The notes beneath the pieces were generated by a model. The model had not been told where the DNA came from, made no database searches, and saw only the letters and a list, made by a program, of their open reading frames with translations. DNA of 64,000 nt, from the NCBI RefSeq assembly GCF_002440635.1, contig NZ_DJUW01000035.1:1-64000 (forward strand), written 5' to 3'. Of this stretch, positions 40,810 to 50,699 are shown piece after piece. Made by a program: the position numbers and the translations under genes. Numbering within the stretch: the first letter of the stretch is position 1; each line of letters starts with the position of its first letter. The stretch is from Novosphingobium sp. UBA6272. Its GTDB lineage: Bacteria; Pseudomonadota; Alphaproteobacteria; Sphingomonadales; Sphingomonadaceae.

Positions 40810-43800
40810 ATGATCTCCCGGATACTCGATGCTTCGATCCGTTTCCGCTGGGCTGTGGTCATCGCCACGCTCATCGTCTCGGCCTATGGCGTAACACAGC
40901 TCCTCAAACTGCCGATCGACGCGGTTCCTGACATCACCAACAAGCAGGTCCAGATCAATACGGTCGCGCCCAATCTCGGCCCGCTCGATATGGAACGACT
41001 GGTCACTTTCCCGGTCGAAACGGCGATGGCCGGGATCCCTGGACTTGAAAGCTCGCGCTCGATTTCGCGCAACGGTTTCAGCCAGGTCACTGTCGTCTTC
41101 GAGGACCACACCGACCTCTATTTTGCACGCCAGCAGGTTGCCGAGCGGCTTGGCCAGGCCAAAGGCACGCTGCCGGCCGGAGTCGAACCGTCGATGGGGC
41201 CGGTCTCTACCGGGCTTGGCGAAGTTCTGATGTATGTCGTCGATTTCGCGCCCGCCGGGACGAAGACCAACCCGAGAGTTGCCGGGAAACCCGGGCCGCA
41301 GCCCGACGGCTCATACTTGACGCCTTCCGGCGAGCTACTGACCGACGACGTGGCCAAGGAAGGCTATCTGCGCTCAGTACAGGATTGGGTCATACGGCCG
41401 CAGTTGAAGACCGTGCGCGGGGTTGCTGGGATCGATTCGATCGGCGGCTATGAAAAGCAATTTGTCGTGCAGCCCGACGTTGCGAAAATGTCGACTTACG
41501 GCATTTCGTTTACCGAGCTCGCCGATGCGCTCGAACGCGCCAACATTTCGGTCGGGGCGAACTTCGTCGAGCGCGGCGGTGAAGCGTTTCTTGTCCGCGC
41601 TGACGGACGTATCCGCACGCTCGACGAGATTGCCCGTGCGGCTATCGACACCCGCGGAGGCGTTCCGGTTACTGTGCGAGACATTGCAACGGTGAGAATC
41701 GGCGGCGACCTTCGGACCGGGGCCGCCACCAAAAACGGCAAAGAAGTTGTCGTCGGCACGGCCTTGATGCTCGCTGGCGGCAACAGCCGGATCGTCGCCG
41801 CAGCAGTTGCCGAACGGCTCGACGGCGTTGCCAAATCGCTCCCGCCCGGGATCACTGTCAAGACCGTGTTGAACCGTTCGGAACTGGTCGACGCCACGAT
41901 TGGAACGGTCGAGAAGAACCTGGCCGAGGGCGCCTTGCTGGTTGCCGCCGTCCTGTTCTGGCTGCTCGGAAACATTCGCGCCGCGATCATCGCCACGCTT
42001 GTCATCCCGATTTCGTTCCTGGTCATGGGTACGGGCATGAACATCACCGGCACGTCGGGCAACCTCATGAGTCTGGGGGCGCTCGATTTCGGCTTGATCG
42101 TCGATGGCTCGATCATCATCATCGAAAACTGCCTTCAACGCCTGGCGCATCGACAACATCGGCTGGGGCGTGTGCTCAATCTCAATGAGCGGCTGCACGA
42201 GGTCTTCGAAGCCTCACGCGAAATGGTCAAGCCCACGCTCTACGGTCAGGCAATCATCTTCCTGGTTTTCGTGCCTTTGCTGACCTTCACCGGGGTCGAG
42301 GGTAAGACCTTCTCGCCAATGGCGATCACGGTCATGCTGGCGCTGGCGGGGGCATTCGTCGCCTCGCTCACCTTCGTCCCAGCAATGATCGCGCTGTTGA
42401 TCCGCGGCGAGGTCGCGGAAAAGGAGGTCAAGGCGGTTGTATGGGTCAAGGAGCGCTACGAGCCCGTACTCAAGCGCGTCATTGCCCGGCCCTGGCCATG
42501 GATAGGCGCCGGTGGTGGCACATTTGCCGCCGCGATCCTTGTTTTCCTCATGCTCGGAAGCGAGTTTCTTCCGGTGCTTGGCGAGGGCAATCTTGCGATG
42601 CAGGCGCTGCGTATCCCGTCCACCTCGCTGGCGAAATCTGTCGAAATGCAGCGGCAGGTCGAGCTTGCGGTCGCGACGCTTCCAGAGGTGGCGTTCGTCT
42701 ACTCGAAGACCGGCACGGCCGAAGTTGCAAGTGATCCGATGCCGCCAAATGCCTCGGATACTTTTATCATCCTGAAGCCAAAAGAGGACTGGCCGGACGG
42801 CGTGGAGACCAAGGACGATGTGATCGAGCGTGTCGAAAAGCGGCTTGAGCCGCTCGTCGGCAATGCGGTCGAGATCAGCCAGCCGATCCAACTGCGCTTC
42901 AACGAACTGATTGCCGGGGTTCGGGGCGACATCGCGATCAAGATCTATGGTAACGACCTCGAGGCGATGGGCAAGACCGCCCAGCAGATTGCGGCCGTGC
43001 TCAGGACGGTCAAGGGTGCGGCTGACGTCAAAGTCGAACAGACCGCTGGGTTTCCGGTGCTTGACGTGCAGTTCGACCGGGATGCGATCGCGCGTTACGG
43101 GCTCAGCCTTCAGGACGTTAGCGACACCGTGGCCGCCGCAATGGGCGGGCGCGAAGCCGGGATCGTCTTCGAAGGCGACCGGCGCTACGACATTGTGGTT
43201 CGTCTCGACAATCTGACCCGCAATGATCTCGATGCCGTCGGCGCACTGCCGGTCATGCTGCCGGGCGAGGATGCGCACCGGGCTTCGGTTCCGCTTCGCG
43301 AGGTCGCGCGATTTGTCTTCTCGGAAGGTTTGAATCAGGTCAGCCGGGAGAACGGTCAGCGCCGCGTTGTGGTCCAGGCCAATGTTCGCGGCAATGATCT
43401 CGGATCCTTTGTCGCCGAAGCGCAGCAAAAGGTGAATGCGCAAGTGAAGCTGCCAAGTGGAAGCTTTATCGAATGGGGCGGGCAGTTCAAGAACCTGCAG
43501 GCGGCATCGCAGACGCTGTCGCTTGTCATCCCGGTCATCTTCGCCGCCATCTTTGGCATCCTGTTCATGGCGCTTGGCGGAGTGCGGCAATCGCTCGCGG
43601 TCTACTCGGCGATTCCGTTGGCATTGGCTGGCGGGGTGTTCTCGCTGTTGCTGACCGGCCTGCCGTTTTCGGTCTCGGCTGCCGTTGGCTTTATCGTTCT
43701 GTCGGGTGTTACGGTGCTCAACGGATTGGTGGTGATGACCAGCATCAATCAGCGATTGGATGCAGGCAAGGCTGTCGACGAGGCGATCGCCGAAGGGACA

Positions 43801-44064
43801 ATGGAACGCGTTCGCGCCGTGCTGATGACCGGGATTGTTCCGGCCATCGGCTTCGTGCCGATGGCAATTGCGACTGGCACCGGTGCCGAGGTGCAGAAGC
43901 CGCTCGCGATTGTAGTTATCGGCGGCCTCATAACCTCGACCCTGCTGACTCTGTTTGTGCTGCCCGCGATCAGCCATCTGCTGCTGCGCGGCCGCCACAA
44001 GAAGCACGTGCCGGGGGATTACAGCGATGTCTCGGTGCTTGGTGAACCCATCGTGGACAAATAG
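40810..44064 (+). CDS. czcA: Heavy-metal RND pump CzcA (set 1)
   Basis: A 1084-residue inner-membrane proton/metal antiporter of the HME-RND class. The start MISRILDASIRFRW leads into helix 1 and is followed by LPIDAVPDITNKQVQI. The helix 4 motif DFGLIVDGSIIIIEN has the DFG...DG...EN residues of the Zn/Co/Cd (HME1-like) pumps rather than the Cu (CusA) type. GGAAGG precedes the ATG. It is a Zn, Co or Cd exporter; the exact range cannot be read. A zinc-ribbon gene follows. Confidence 0.92.
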   Translation: MISRILDASIRFRWAVVIATLIVSAYGVTQLLKLPIDAVPDITNKQVQINTVAPNLGPLDMERLVTFPVETAMAGIPGLESSRSISRNGFSQVTVVFEDHTDLYFARQQVAERLGQAKGTLPAGVEPSMGPVSTGLGEVLMYVVDFAPAGTKTNPRVAGKPGPQPDGSYLTPSGELLTDDVAKEGYLRSVQDWVIRPQLKTVRGVAGIDSIGGYEKQFVVQPDVAKMSTYGISFTELADALERANISVGANFVERGGEAFLVRADGRIRTLDEIARAAIDTRGGVPVTVRDIATVRIGGDLRTGAATKNGKEVVVGTALMLAGGNSRIVAAAVAERLDGVAKSLPPGITVKTVLNRSELVDATIGTVEKNLAEGALLVAAVLFWLLGNIRAAIIATLVIPISFLVMGTGMNITGTSGNLMSLGALDFGLIVDGSIIIIENCLQRLAHRQHRLGRVLNLNERLHEVFEASREMVKPTLYGQAIIFLVFVPLLTFTGVEGKTFSPMAITVMLALAGAFVASLTFVPAMIALLIRGEVAEKEVKAVVWVKERYEPVLKRVIARPWPWIGAGGGTFAAAILVFLMLGSEFLPVLGEGNLAMQALRIPSTSLAKSVEMQRQVELAVATLPEVAFVYSKTGTAEVASDPMPPNASDTFIILKPKEDWPDGVETKDDVIERVEKRLEPLVGNAVEISQPIQLRFNELIAGVRGDIAIKIYGNDLEAMGKTAQQIAAVLRTVKGAADVKVEQTAGFPVLDVQFDRDAIARYGLSLQDVSDTVAAAMGGREAGIVFEGDRRYDIVVRLDNLTRNDLDAVGALPVMLPGEDAHRASVPLREVARFVFSEGLNQVSRENGQRRVVVQANVRGNDLGSFVAEAQQKVNAQVKLPSGSFIEWGGQFKNLQAASQTLSLVIPVIFAAIFGILFMALGGVRQSLAVYSAIPLALAGGVFSLLLTGLPFSVSAAVGFIVLSGVTVLNGLVVMTSINQRLDAGKAVDEAIAEGTMERVRAVLMTGIVPAIGFVPMAIATGTGAEVQKPLAIVVIGGLITSTLLTLFVLPAISHLLLRGRHKKHVPGDYSDVSVLGEPIVDK

Positions 44065-44078
44065 AGAGGAAACGCGAC

Positions 44079-44378
44079 ATGAATCAGCCCACAGCTTCGC
44101 AACAAGGCATGCTCTGCCCAGCGTGCCGCTTGCCCCTGTCCATGTCGGAGCGACAAGGTGTCGAAATCGACTTTTGTCCCCAATGTCGCGGTGTCTGGCT
44201 TGATCGGGGAGAGCTCGACAAGATCATCGAGCGATCGGAACGCGCTGCACCGCAAAGATCGGAGCCTGATGCCGGAGTTCGGCCCGAAGCGCAGCCACGC
44301 GGCCATGGCGATTCCTATCGCTCCAGCCACCACGGGCAAAAGCGCCGCAAGAGTTTTCTTGCAGAATTATTCGATTGA
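44079..44378 (+). CDS. TFIIB-type zinc-ribbon protein
   Basis: A 99-residue protein with two CXXC pairs (LCPACR and FCPQCRGVWLDRGELDKIIERSE), the signature of the zf-TFIIB family, and a His/Lys-rich tail (GHGDSYRSSHHGQKRRK). It lies 14 bases after czcA and before the ATPase. It likely binds zinc; it may sense or chaperone it. The role is unknown. Confidence 0.8.
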   Translation: MNQPTASQQGMLCPACRLPLSMSERQGVEIDFCPQCRGVWLDRGELDKIIERSERAAPQRSEPDAGVRPEAQPRGHGDSYRSSHHGQKRRKSFLAELFD

Positions 44379-44412
44379 TCGAGTGGGCCGAAATTCAGCG
44401 AAAGGGAAGGCA

Positions 44413-44661
44413 ATGACGGCATCTCTCATCATGGAACCGACAGTGCTTGCATCGACTCGGGCGGTTACCGCCGAAGACTTAGGGTCATGCTATGGTTTTC
44501 GGGTCGATGGTCCGCTGGAGCCGTCAAACTCCATGAAGCGGGCAGTTTCCGGCCGACGGACGTTTCCGAAGTCGATTGCCGCCAGACCTCGCCGCAGCGC
44601 CCAGGTCACCCAAACCCGGCGCGCCGAACAGCGCCTGACCGCGGAGCCAGATAATGGATAA
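44413..44661 (+). CDS. Possible small hypothetical protein
   Basis: An 82-residue frame with GGGAAGG six bases before the ATG, overlapping the ATPase start (44654) by eight bases. It has no recognisable domain; its C terminus is basic (Arg/Ser-rich). Codon use is not obviously different from the neighbours. Without homology it may be a chance frame, but the ribosome-binding site and overlap are in its favour. Confidence 0.35.
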   Translation: MTASLIMEPTVLASTRAVTAEDLGSCYGFRVDGPLEPSNSMKRAVSGRRTFPKSIAARPRRSAQVTQTRRAEQRLTAEPDNG

Positions 44662-46582
44662 GGCTGTCGATAGGCACCGCGAAACGGGGGATCGCGGCAC
44701 AGGCGATACTTCGGGGCATTCCGCGAGTGATCGCGAGGGGCGCGTCACCTTTGTGCTCGCCTGCATTTGTGCCGCGCTCGCATATGGCATTGCCTGGGTC
44801 TTTCCCGCGCATACGCGCCTGACTTTCGCGATCGGAGCGATCGTCTCGGTCTTGCCCTTTGCTCGCAAGGCGTTCGCCAAGGCACGGACTGGCTCGCCAT
44901 TCAGCATCGAAACGCTGGTCACCATCGCGGTCATCGGCGCGCTTCCTATCGATGCCGGTGCCGAGGCCGTGGTTGTCGTTGCCCTGTTCTCGCTTGGCGA
45001 ACTGCTCGAAGGCTTCGCTGCGGCCCGCGCACGCTCGGGACTGACGGCGCTCGCCAAACTGTTGCCTGCGACCGCAATAATCGAGCGCGATGGCATGCGG
45101 GTGGAAGTGCCGGTGGTCACGTTGACGGTTGGCACGACTGTCTTGGTCGCAGGTGGCGATCGCATTCCAGCCGACGGCACGATCGTCAATGGACGCTCCG
45201 ATTTGAACGAAGCGGCCATAACCGGAGAGTCGCGTCCGGTCGCAAAGAGCGCGGGCGACCCGGTCTTCGCCGGGAGTATCAACGGCGACGGAACTCTGGG
45301 GATCGCAGTAACCAGAGATGCATCGAACAGCGTGGTTGCCCGCATTGCCAAGCTGGTCGAGGAAGCACAGGAAAGTACCGCGCCAACCGCCAGGTTCATC
45401 GATCGCTTCAGCGCCTACTACACTCCGATTGCCATAGCCACTGCCGGTTTGATTGCCTTGCTGCCGCCGTTGGTTGCTGGCGGTGACTGGGCCGTATGGC
45501 TCTATCGGGCTCTGACCGTTCTGCTCATCGCCTGTCCGTGCGCGCTCGTCCTGTCCACCCCGGCGGCTATCGCGACGGGGATCGCGACGGCCGCGCGCCA
45601 TGGCATATTGATCAAAAGCGGTGCGGCGCTCGAAGCGCTCGCCGGCATCCGTGTGGCGGCATTCGACAAGACCGGCACGATCACCATGGGGCATCCGGTC
45701 GTGACAGATGTCTTAGGTGATGTGCTGCCGCTTGCAGCAGCACTGGAAACCGGCCTTGCCCATCCGGTTGCCAGGGCGATTGTTGCCGAAGCGACGAAAC
45801 GGAGTGTTACGGTTCCCGCCGCATCCGGCGTGATCATCCGCCAGGGCGAAGGCGTTGAAGGAACCGTCGGCACATCGCGTGTCGAGCTTCTCAGCCCGCG
45901 CGCGACAGCAGCGCTTGGGGGAGCCCGGGCGGCGAGCATTCAAGAGCTGGAAGAAGAGGGCAAGACAGTCGCGGTACTCGTCGTTGACAATGTGGTTCGG
46001 GGCTACATCGCCTGTCGGGACGAACCGCGTGAGGATGCCATTCCATCAATACGCGCGCTTGCCGCCCTTGGCATCAGGACGTTGATGCTGAGCGGTGACA
46101 ACCAGCGTACCGCCAGCGCTGTCGCCAAGCCGCTCGGCATGGAAGCCTTCGGCGAACTCATGCCGGCCGAAAAACTTGATCGGATCAATCGGCTCAAAGC
46201 CGAACAGCCGATCCTGATGGTGGGCGACGGGGTGAACGATGCCCCGGCGCTCGCGTCTGCGACGCTCGGTCTTGCCATGGGTGGCGGGACAGATGTCGCT
46301 ATCGAGACTGCCGACGTCGGTTTGCTCAAGGATCGGCTGAGCGGCATCCCCGATGCCATTCGTCTGGCAAGAAAAACGCGGCAGACGATCATCATCAACA
46401 TTGTGATCGCGATTGGTCTCAAGCTGGCCTTCCTGGTGCTCGCAGTCCTGGGCCTGACCAATTTGTGGACCGCCATCCTGGCTGACACCGGTGCCACAAT
46501 CCTGGTCACGGGCAATGCGCTTCTGCTTTTCTGGACCTTCCAACCGACACCGGCGATTCAAGTCGCTGACAGGAGAGATTGA
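44654..46582 (+). CDS. Zn/Cd/Pb P1B-type ATPase (ZntA/CadA-like)
   Basis: A 642-residue pump. It has no N-terminal HMA domain; a charged start (MDKAVDRHRETGDRG) leads to the first helices. Motifs: TGESRPV, ACPCALVLSTPAAI, DKTGTITMGHP, MLSGDN and GDGVNDAPAL. CPC followed by ALVLSTPAAI is the Zn/Cd/Pb version rather than the copper version. It is between czcA and czcD in what looks like one operon. Confidence 0.9.
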   Translation: MDKAVDRHRETGDRGTGDTSGHSASDREGRVTFVLACICAALAYGIAWVFPAHTRLTFAIGAIVSVLPFARKAFAKARTGSPFSIETLVTIAVIGALPIDAGAEAVVVVALFSLGELLEGFAAARARSGLTALAKLLPATAIIERDGMRVEVPVVTLTVGTTVLVAGGDRIPADGTIVNGRSDLNEAAITGESRPVAKSAGDPVFAGSINGDGTLGIAVTRDASNSVVARIAKLVEEAQESTAPTARFIDRFSAYYTPIAIATAGLIALLPPLVAGGDWAVWLYRALTVLLIACPCALVLSTPAAIATGIATAARHGILIKSGAALEALAGIRVAAFDKTGTITMGHPVVTDVLGDVLPLAAALETGLAHPVARAIVAEATKRSVTVPAASGVIIRQGEGVEGTVGTSRVELLSPRATAALGGARAASIQELEEEGKTVAVLVVDNVVRGYIACRDEPREDAIPSIRALAALGIRTLMLSGDNQRTASAVAKPLGMEAFGELMPAEKLDRINRLKAEQPILMVGDGVNDAPALASATLGLAMGGGTDVAIETADVGLLKDRLSGIPDAIRLARKTRQTIIINIVIAIGLKLAFLVLAVLGLTNLWTAILADTGATILVTGNALLLFWTFQPTPAIQVADRRD

Positions 46583-46584
46583 CT

Positions 46585-47511
46585 ATGGGCGAAGCGCATA
46601 ATCACCGGGATAGTGGCCACGGCACGCCCAGCCACAATCACGCGGCTGGCTCGAATGCGAGGAGCCTCTCGATTGCTCTGGCAATCACCGGCTCGTTCCT
46701 CGTTGCCGAACTAGTCGGCTCATTCGTATTCAACAGCCTCGCTCTTCTGTCAGACGCCGCGCATATGTTCACCGACGCCGCCGCGCTTGCGATCGCGCTG
46801 GTGGCGATCAAGGTCGGTCAACGCCCAGCAGACAGGCGGCGGACCTATGGCTACAGGCGCTTCGAGATCCTTGCCGCCTCGTTCAATGCGCTCCTCCTGT
46901 TTGTTGTTGCTGGCTATGTGCTTTGGGAGGGCATCAATCGCCTAATTGACCCTCAACCCGTTGGCTCGCTCGGAATGCTGGTTGTGGCGTCCTTGGGGTT
47001 GCTGGCAAATCTGGTCGCAATGCGCTTGCTCACAGGTGGGAAAGAGAGCAGCCTGAATGTGAAGGGCGCTTACCTTGAAGTGTGGGCCGACATGTTGGGC
47101 TCAATTGGCGTGATTGGTGCCGCAGCCCTCATCTACCTGACCAAGGCTAATTGGATCGACCCGATTGTCGCCATCGCCATCGGGCTGTGGGTGCTTCCAC
47201 GGACCTGGACACTGCTCAAGGACACCACCCACATCCTGTTGCAAGGTGTTCCAAGCTCCATGAACCTTGATGACATCCGTCGGGCAGTGAATGATATTGG
47301 CGGGGTCGAGAGTACCCACGACCTTCACGTCTGGTCGGTGGCCGGCGATGATGCCAGCCTGACCGCGCACGTCGTGCTGGCTGCCGGCGCCGAGCCATTT
47401 GCAACACGCCACGCTATTGCGGAAATGCTCGAGAAGAAATTTGGCATCCATCATTCGACCATCCAGGCCGAAGCCACTCCCTGCGGCGATGAGGATGCGC
47501 TCCATGCTTGA
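46585..47511 (+). CDS. czcD: Cation diffusion facilitator CzcD
   Basis: A 308-residue Zn/Co/Cd carrier. A His-rich N terminus (HNHRDSGHGTPSHNH) precedes six helices with the metal site SDAAHMFTDAAAL (His-X3-Asp) in helix 2 and a second Asp site (YLEVWADMLGSI) in helix 5. The C-terminal cytoplasmic domain has VWSVAGDDASLTAHVVL and HHSTIQAE. AGGAGAG precedes the ATG at 46585. Confidence 0.92.
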   Translation: MGEAHNHRDSGHGTPSHNHAAGSNARSLSIALAITGSFLVAELVGSFVFNSLALLSDAAHMFTDAAALAIALVAIKVGQRPADRRRTYGYRRFEILAASFNALLLFVVAGYVLWEGINRLIDPQPVGSLGMLVVASLGLLANLVAMRLLTGGKESSLNVKGAYLEVWADMLGSIGVIGAAALIYLTKANWIDPIVAIAIGLWVLPRTWTLLKDTTHILLQGVPSSMNLDDIRRAVNDIGGVESTHDLHVWSVAGDDASLTAHVVLAAGAEPFATRHAIAEMLEKKFGIHHSTIQAEATPCGDEDALHA

Positions 47512-47806
47512 ACTTGGCCGCCCCACGTGTTCGAAGGAAGCAGTCTCCAGCGAGTGAGACCCCGAATGCGCCGGAGGGAGCAGCCACGCCGGAGGCGAGG
47601 CTCCAGCCCCTTGCCGCGCCTCCGGCGAAAGTCTTGATGTTCCAGGCGTGACATGATGCGCGAGAACAGTCTGCAGTTGGCCGGTACTGTACATGCGATG
47701 CGAGATCGGCCTGCGCGGCGCACCGCCGAATGCCACGAATTCATTCTCGACGGGTGTGTCCGAGAGTTTGCTTGCCAAGATAAACGCCCATTGCTACGAG
47801 CCCGGC
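47512..47806. other. Intergenic region before the second czc set
   Basis: No supported gene in 295 bases, apart from in-frame upstream extension of the next small protein. It contains the hairpin at 47587-47627. Confidence 0.5.
47587..47627. terminator. Perfect 11-base inverted repeat between the czc sets
   Basis: Arms CGCCGGAGGCG (47587-47597) and CGCCTCCGGCG (47617-47627) with a 19-base loop, 76 bases after czcD. No T tract follows; it may be a terminator of the first czc operon or a processing structure. Confidence 0.5.
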
Positions 47807-48145
47807 ATGCGGGGTCTTGCTCTCAATTTCCTGATGCTGTTTGCGATGCTTTGTACTGGGATACATTCGCCCGCGCAGGCCCACCAGATTCCTGGTGATC
47901 TTGACATGGCTGCTCAGCATTCTGACGTGTATCATGCCCATGGCCCCGATGAATCGTCACAAGATGACGGATCGGACAGAACGCAACCGATCGTCGATCA
48001 TCAACACGCCCCATTGACGATACTGTCCTTTAGCGTCGAGGCCGCGAAGCCGGTCTATCTCGGCGGGGAATCGCGCCGACCGGGCCTGGCGGACCCACTT
48101 TTCTCGGTGACCTCAGCCCCGCCAATCGAACCGCCTCTCGCCTGA
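47807..48145 (+). CDS. Small exported pre-czcC protein (copy 2)
   Basis: A 112-residue protein with signal peptide MRGLALNFLMLFAMLCTG ending at QAH. The mature part is His/Asp-rich (HQIPGDLDMAAQHSDVYHAHGPDESSQDD, VDHQHAPLT) and ends SAPPIEPPLA, similar to the protein at 37901-38257. It starts 405 bases before czcC of the second set. It may bind metal in the periplasm. I do not recognise a family. Confidence 0.7.
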   Translation: MRGLALNFLMLFAMLCTGIHSPAQAHQIPGDLDMAAQHSDVYHAHGPDESSQDDGSDRTQPIVDHQHAPLTILSFSVEAAKPVYLGGESRRPGLADPLFSVTSAPPIEPPLA

Positions 48146-48211
48146 TACGACACTTCGCCCGGTCGGGAACAAAACCGGCCCGTGATTTGATTCGTTTCAG
48201 GAGCTTTCCCC

Positions 48212-49447
48212 ATGTCATTGAAATTGCGCGCCGGCCTTCTGGCCGGGTTGGCGCTGTGCTTGCCCGCAGTGGCAAGTGCCGAACCAATCAGCCTCGATGA
48301 GGCTGTTCGGCGTGCCGTAGCTGCTTCACCAGCTATGGCCGCCCAGGAGGCTGGCATTCGCTCAGCTAAGGCTGGCCGCACCCAGGCCGAAGTGCGGCCC
48401 AATCCTGTGCTCTCCGTGGAAGCCGAGAATGTCGCCGGCACAGGCGCCTACAACGTCCTTCGCCAGGCCCAGACCACGGTCACCTATTCGCAGATAGTCG
48501 AGCGGGGCGGGAAGCGCGAAGCTCGGATTGCCTATGCGGAACGCGACATCGCCGTCTCCGAAGCGGCTGCCCGTCTTGCCCGCCTCGATCTGGCGCAGGC
48601 GGTGCAGCAGGCTTTCATGGATGTGCAGATCGCCGAGGAAGTCGTCTGGCTCGCCGAAAGGCGGCTCGAGACCGAGCAGGCGATGCGGACTGAGGCCGTG
48701 CGCCGGGTCAGAAGCTACCGGGATCCTCTTTTCGTAGAAACCCGCGCGGATGCCCGGGTCAGCCAGGCCCAACTTGCCTTGAATGAGGCACGTGCCCGGC
48801 GCGACGCCGCGCGGGCAAGACTCGCCTCGTACTGGGGCGGCCGCGCCGAGGACATCGAAGTGCCGCGCAGAATCGAGCGGCCTGATGATCATAACCACCC
48901 ACTGGCGGCGGCCGATGCAAGTCTCGCCGATGCCGCGGTCGACCGGGCACAAGCGGCGGTGGTCGTCGAGCAGTCGCGCGGTATCCAGGACTATACGCTG
49001 AGCGGAGGGGTTCGGCATCTGCGGGAAAGCGGCGATGTCGCCGTGGTTGCTGGGATATCCATTCCGTTGGGGCGCTTCGACCGCAACAGAGGCAATATCG
49101 AGCGCGCCCAAGCTGATCGCCAACATGTTGAACTCCTGGCCGAGGCCTCAAGGCTCGAACGTCTGCGCGAGCTCGCGTCGTTGCGCGCCGAGGCGGAAGC
49201 CGCACGGATGCGCGCCGATGGCATCATGCAGGATGTCTATCCCAAGGCCCTGCGCACGCTGCAGCAGGTCCGTGAGGGCTATGCGCGCGGAGGTTTCCGC
49301 TTCAGCGACGTTCAGGATGCTGCCGACGCCATCATCGAAGTCCAGTCGCAATGGGTAGAGGCCATGACCCGTTATCGCGACGTCCAGTCCAAGATTGACC
49401 GGCTGACCGGGCGCTTCGACGCCGTCATCGGGGAGGAAGCACCATGA
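48212..49447 (+). CDS. czcC: Outer-membrane efflux protein CzcC (set 2)
   Basis: A 411-residue TolC-family protein. A signal peptide (LLAGLALCLPAVASAEP) precedes PISLDEAVRRAVAASPAMAAQEAG and NPVLSVEAENVAGTG; the two repeats have long coiled coils. CAGGAG precedes the ATG. It overlaps czcB by ATGA (49444-49447). It differs substantially from CzcC of set 1, so the sets are not recent copies. Confidence 0.9.
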   Translation: MSLKLRAGLLAGLALCLPAVASAEPISLDEAVRRAVAASPAMAAQEAGIRSAKAGRTQAEVRPNPVLSVEAENVAGTGAYNVLRQAQTTVTYSQIVERGGKREARIAYAERDIAVSEAAARLARLDLAQAVQQAFMDVQIAEEVVWLAERRLETEQAMRTEAVRRVRSYRDPLFVETRADARVSQAQLALNEARARRDAARARLASYWGGRAEDIEVPRRIERPDDHNHPLAAADASLADAAVDRAQAAVVVEQSRGIQDYTLSGGVRHLRESGDVAVVAGISIPLGRFDRNRGNIERAQADRQHVELLAEASRLERLRELASLRAEAEAARMRADGIMQDVYPKALRTLQQVREGYARGGFRFSDVQDAADAIIEVQSQWVEAMTRYRDVQSKIDRLTGRFDAVIGEEAP

Positions 49448-50682
49448 AGAAGATCCATATCGCCACCGCTCTCACCGCTTTTGTTCTTGCCGTGCCCCTG
49501 GCCGGATGTGGCTCCAATCCGGCGACCGAAGTCGGCAGCGAGGGGGGCGGCGAAGTCGCCAAGGGCCCCAATGGCGGGCGCCTGCTGCGCGATGGCAACT
49601 TCTCTGTCGAAGTGGCCATTTTCGAGACGGGGCAAGAGCCGCAGTTTCGTGTCTTCCCGAGCCGGGAGGGCGAGCCGGTCGATCCGAAAACCGTCCAGCT
49701 GACCATGACGCTCAAGCGCCTTGGTGGCGAGGTCAATACCTTCGCCTTCAAGCCTGAAGGCAAGTATCTGGCAGGGCAGGGCGTGGTGACGGAGCCGCAC
49801 AGCTTCGACGTCGAGGTGGTCGCGCTCGAAAATGGCAAACGCCATGTCTGGAAATATGCCAGCCCCGAGGGACGGACGCGGATCACAGCGGCGGCCGCAA
49901 AGGACGGCGGCATAGGGGTGCTGACTGCCGGTCCGGCGACGATCGGCGAGACCCGCGAGCTTTACGGCACGGTTGCGCTTGACCCTTCCGCACGTTCGGA
50001 GATCCGTGGGCAGTTCCCGGGCCGGGTCGTCAGCGTCACGAAGGCGGTTGGTGATTATGTCCAGCGCGGCCAGCTTCTTGCGCGCATCGAATCGAGCGAG
50101 AGCCTGCAGGTCTACCCGGTCTTTGCCACAGTGAGCGGCGTCGTGGCCGAACGCAACGCCAATCCCGGCGACGTGACCGGTGATCGCCCGCTCTATGTCA
50201 TTGCCGATCCGGCACGGACCTCGGTCGTGCTTAACATCTTCCCCAAGGACCTGGCGCTGATCCAGCCCGGCATGCGGGTTGAGATCGAAGCCATGGACGG
50301 CACCCCTGTCGCCGCAAGCCGGCTGAGCGACTATCTCCCCGAGGGCAATGCGGAAGCAGGCACGGCCCTTGTGAGGGCCATGGTTCCCAACCGCGCCGGT
50401 CGTCTGCGCGCGGGTATGGCCCTGCGCGGGAAGGTCACGGTCAATGCCGTTACCGTGCCGCTGGCCGTTCGCACCGAGGCGATCCAGTCGTTCCGTGACT
50501 TCAAAGTCGTCTTTGCCAACTACGGCGAAGACTATGAGGTTCGCATGTTGGAGTTGGGGCGGTCTACGCCTGAATGGACCGAGGTCCTGGGCGGCCTCAA
50601 ACCAGGCACGCCCTATGTCGCCAAGGGTTCCTTCCTCATTCGCGCCGACATCGAAAAGTCGGGCGCGAGCCACGACCATTGA
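49444..50682 (+). CDS. czcB: RND efflux membrane-fusion protein CzcB (set 2), lipoprotein
   Basis: A 412-residue adaptor. A lipobox LAGC (Cys22) marks a lipoprotein, unlike the set 1 adaptor. An extra N-terminal domain (residues ~40-150) precedes the lipoyl-like core (GRVVSVTKAVGDYVQRGQLLARIESSE) and beta-barrel. It ends GASHDH. It overlaps the end of czcC and is followed by czcA after 17 bases. Confidence 0.9.
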   Translation: MKKIHIATALTAFVLAVPLAGCGSNPATEVGSEGGGEVAKGPNGGRLLRDGNFSVEVAIFETGQEPQFRVFPSREGEPVDPKTVQLTMTLKRLGGEVNTFAFKPEGKYLAGQGVVTEPHSFDVEVVALENGKRHVWKYASPEGRTRITAAAAKDGGIGVLTAGPATIGETRELYGTVALDPSARSEIRGQFPGRVVSVTKAVGDYVQRGQLLARIESSESLQVYPVFATVSGVVAERNANPGDVTGDRPLYVIADPARTSVVLNIFPKDLALIQPGMRVEIEAMDGTPVAASRLSDYLPEGNAEAGTALVRAMVPNRAGRLRAGMALRGKVTVNAVTVPLAVRTEAIQSFRDFKVVFANYGEDYEVRMLELGRSTPEWTEVLGGLKPGTPYVAKGSFLIRADIEKSGASHDH

Positions 50683-50699
50683 GCGGGAGGAACCAGACA

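Noticed and set aside
42214..44007. Minus-strand frame of 597 codons antisense to czcA set 1
   Set aside because: Same shadow effect; no motifs and no ribosome-binding site.
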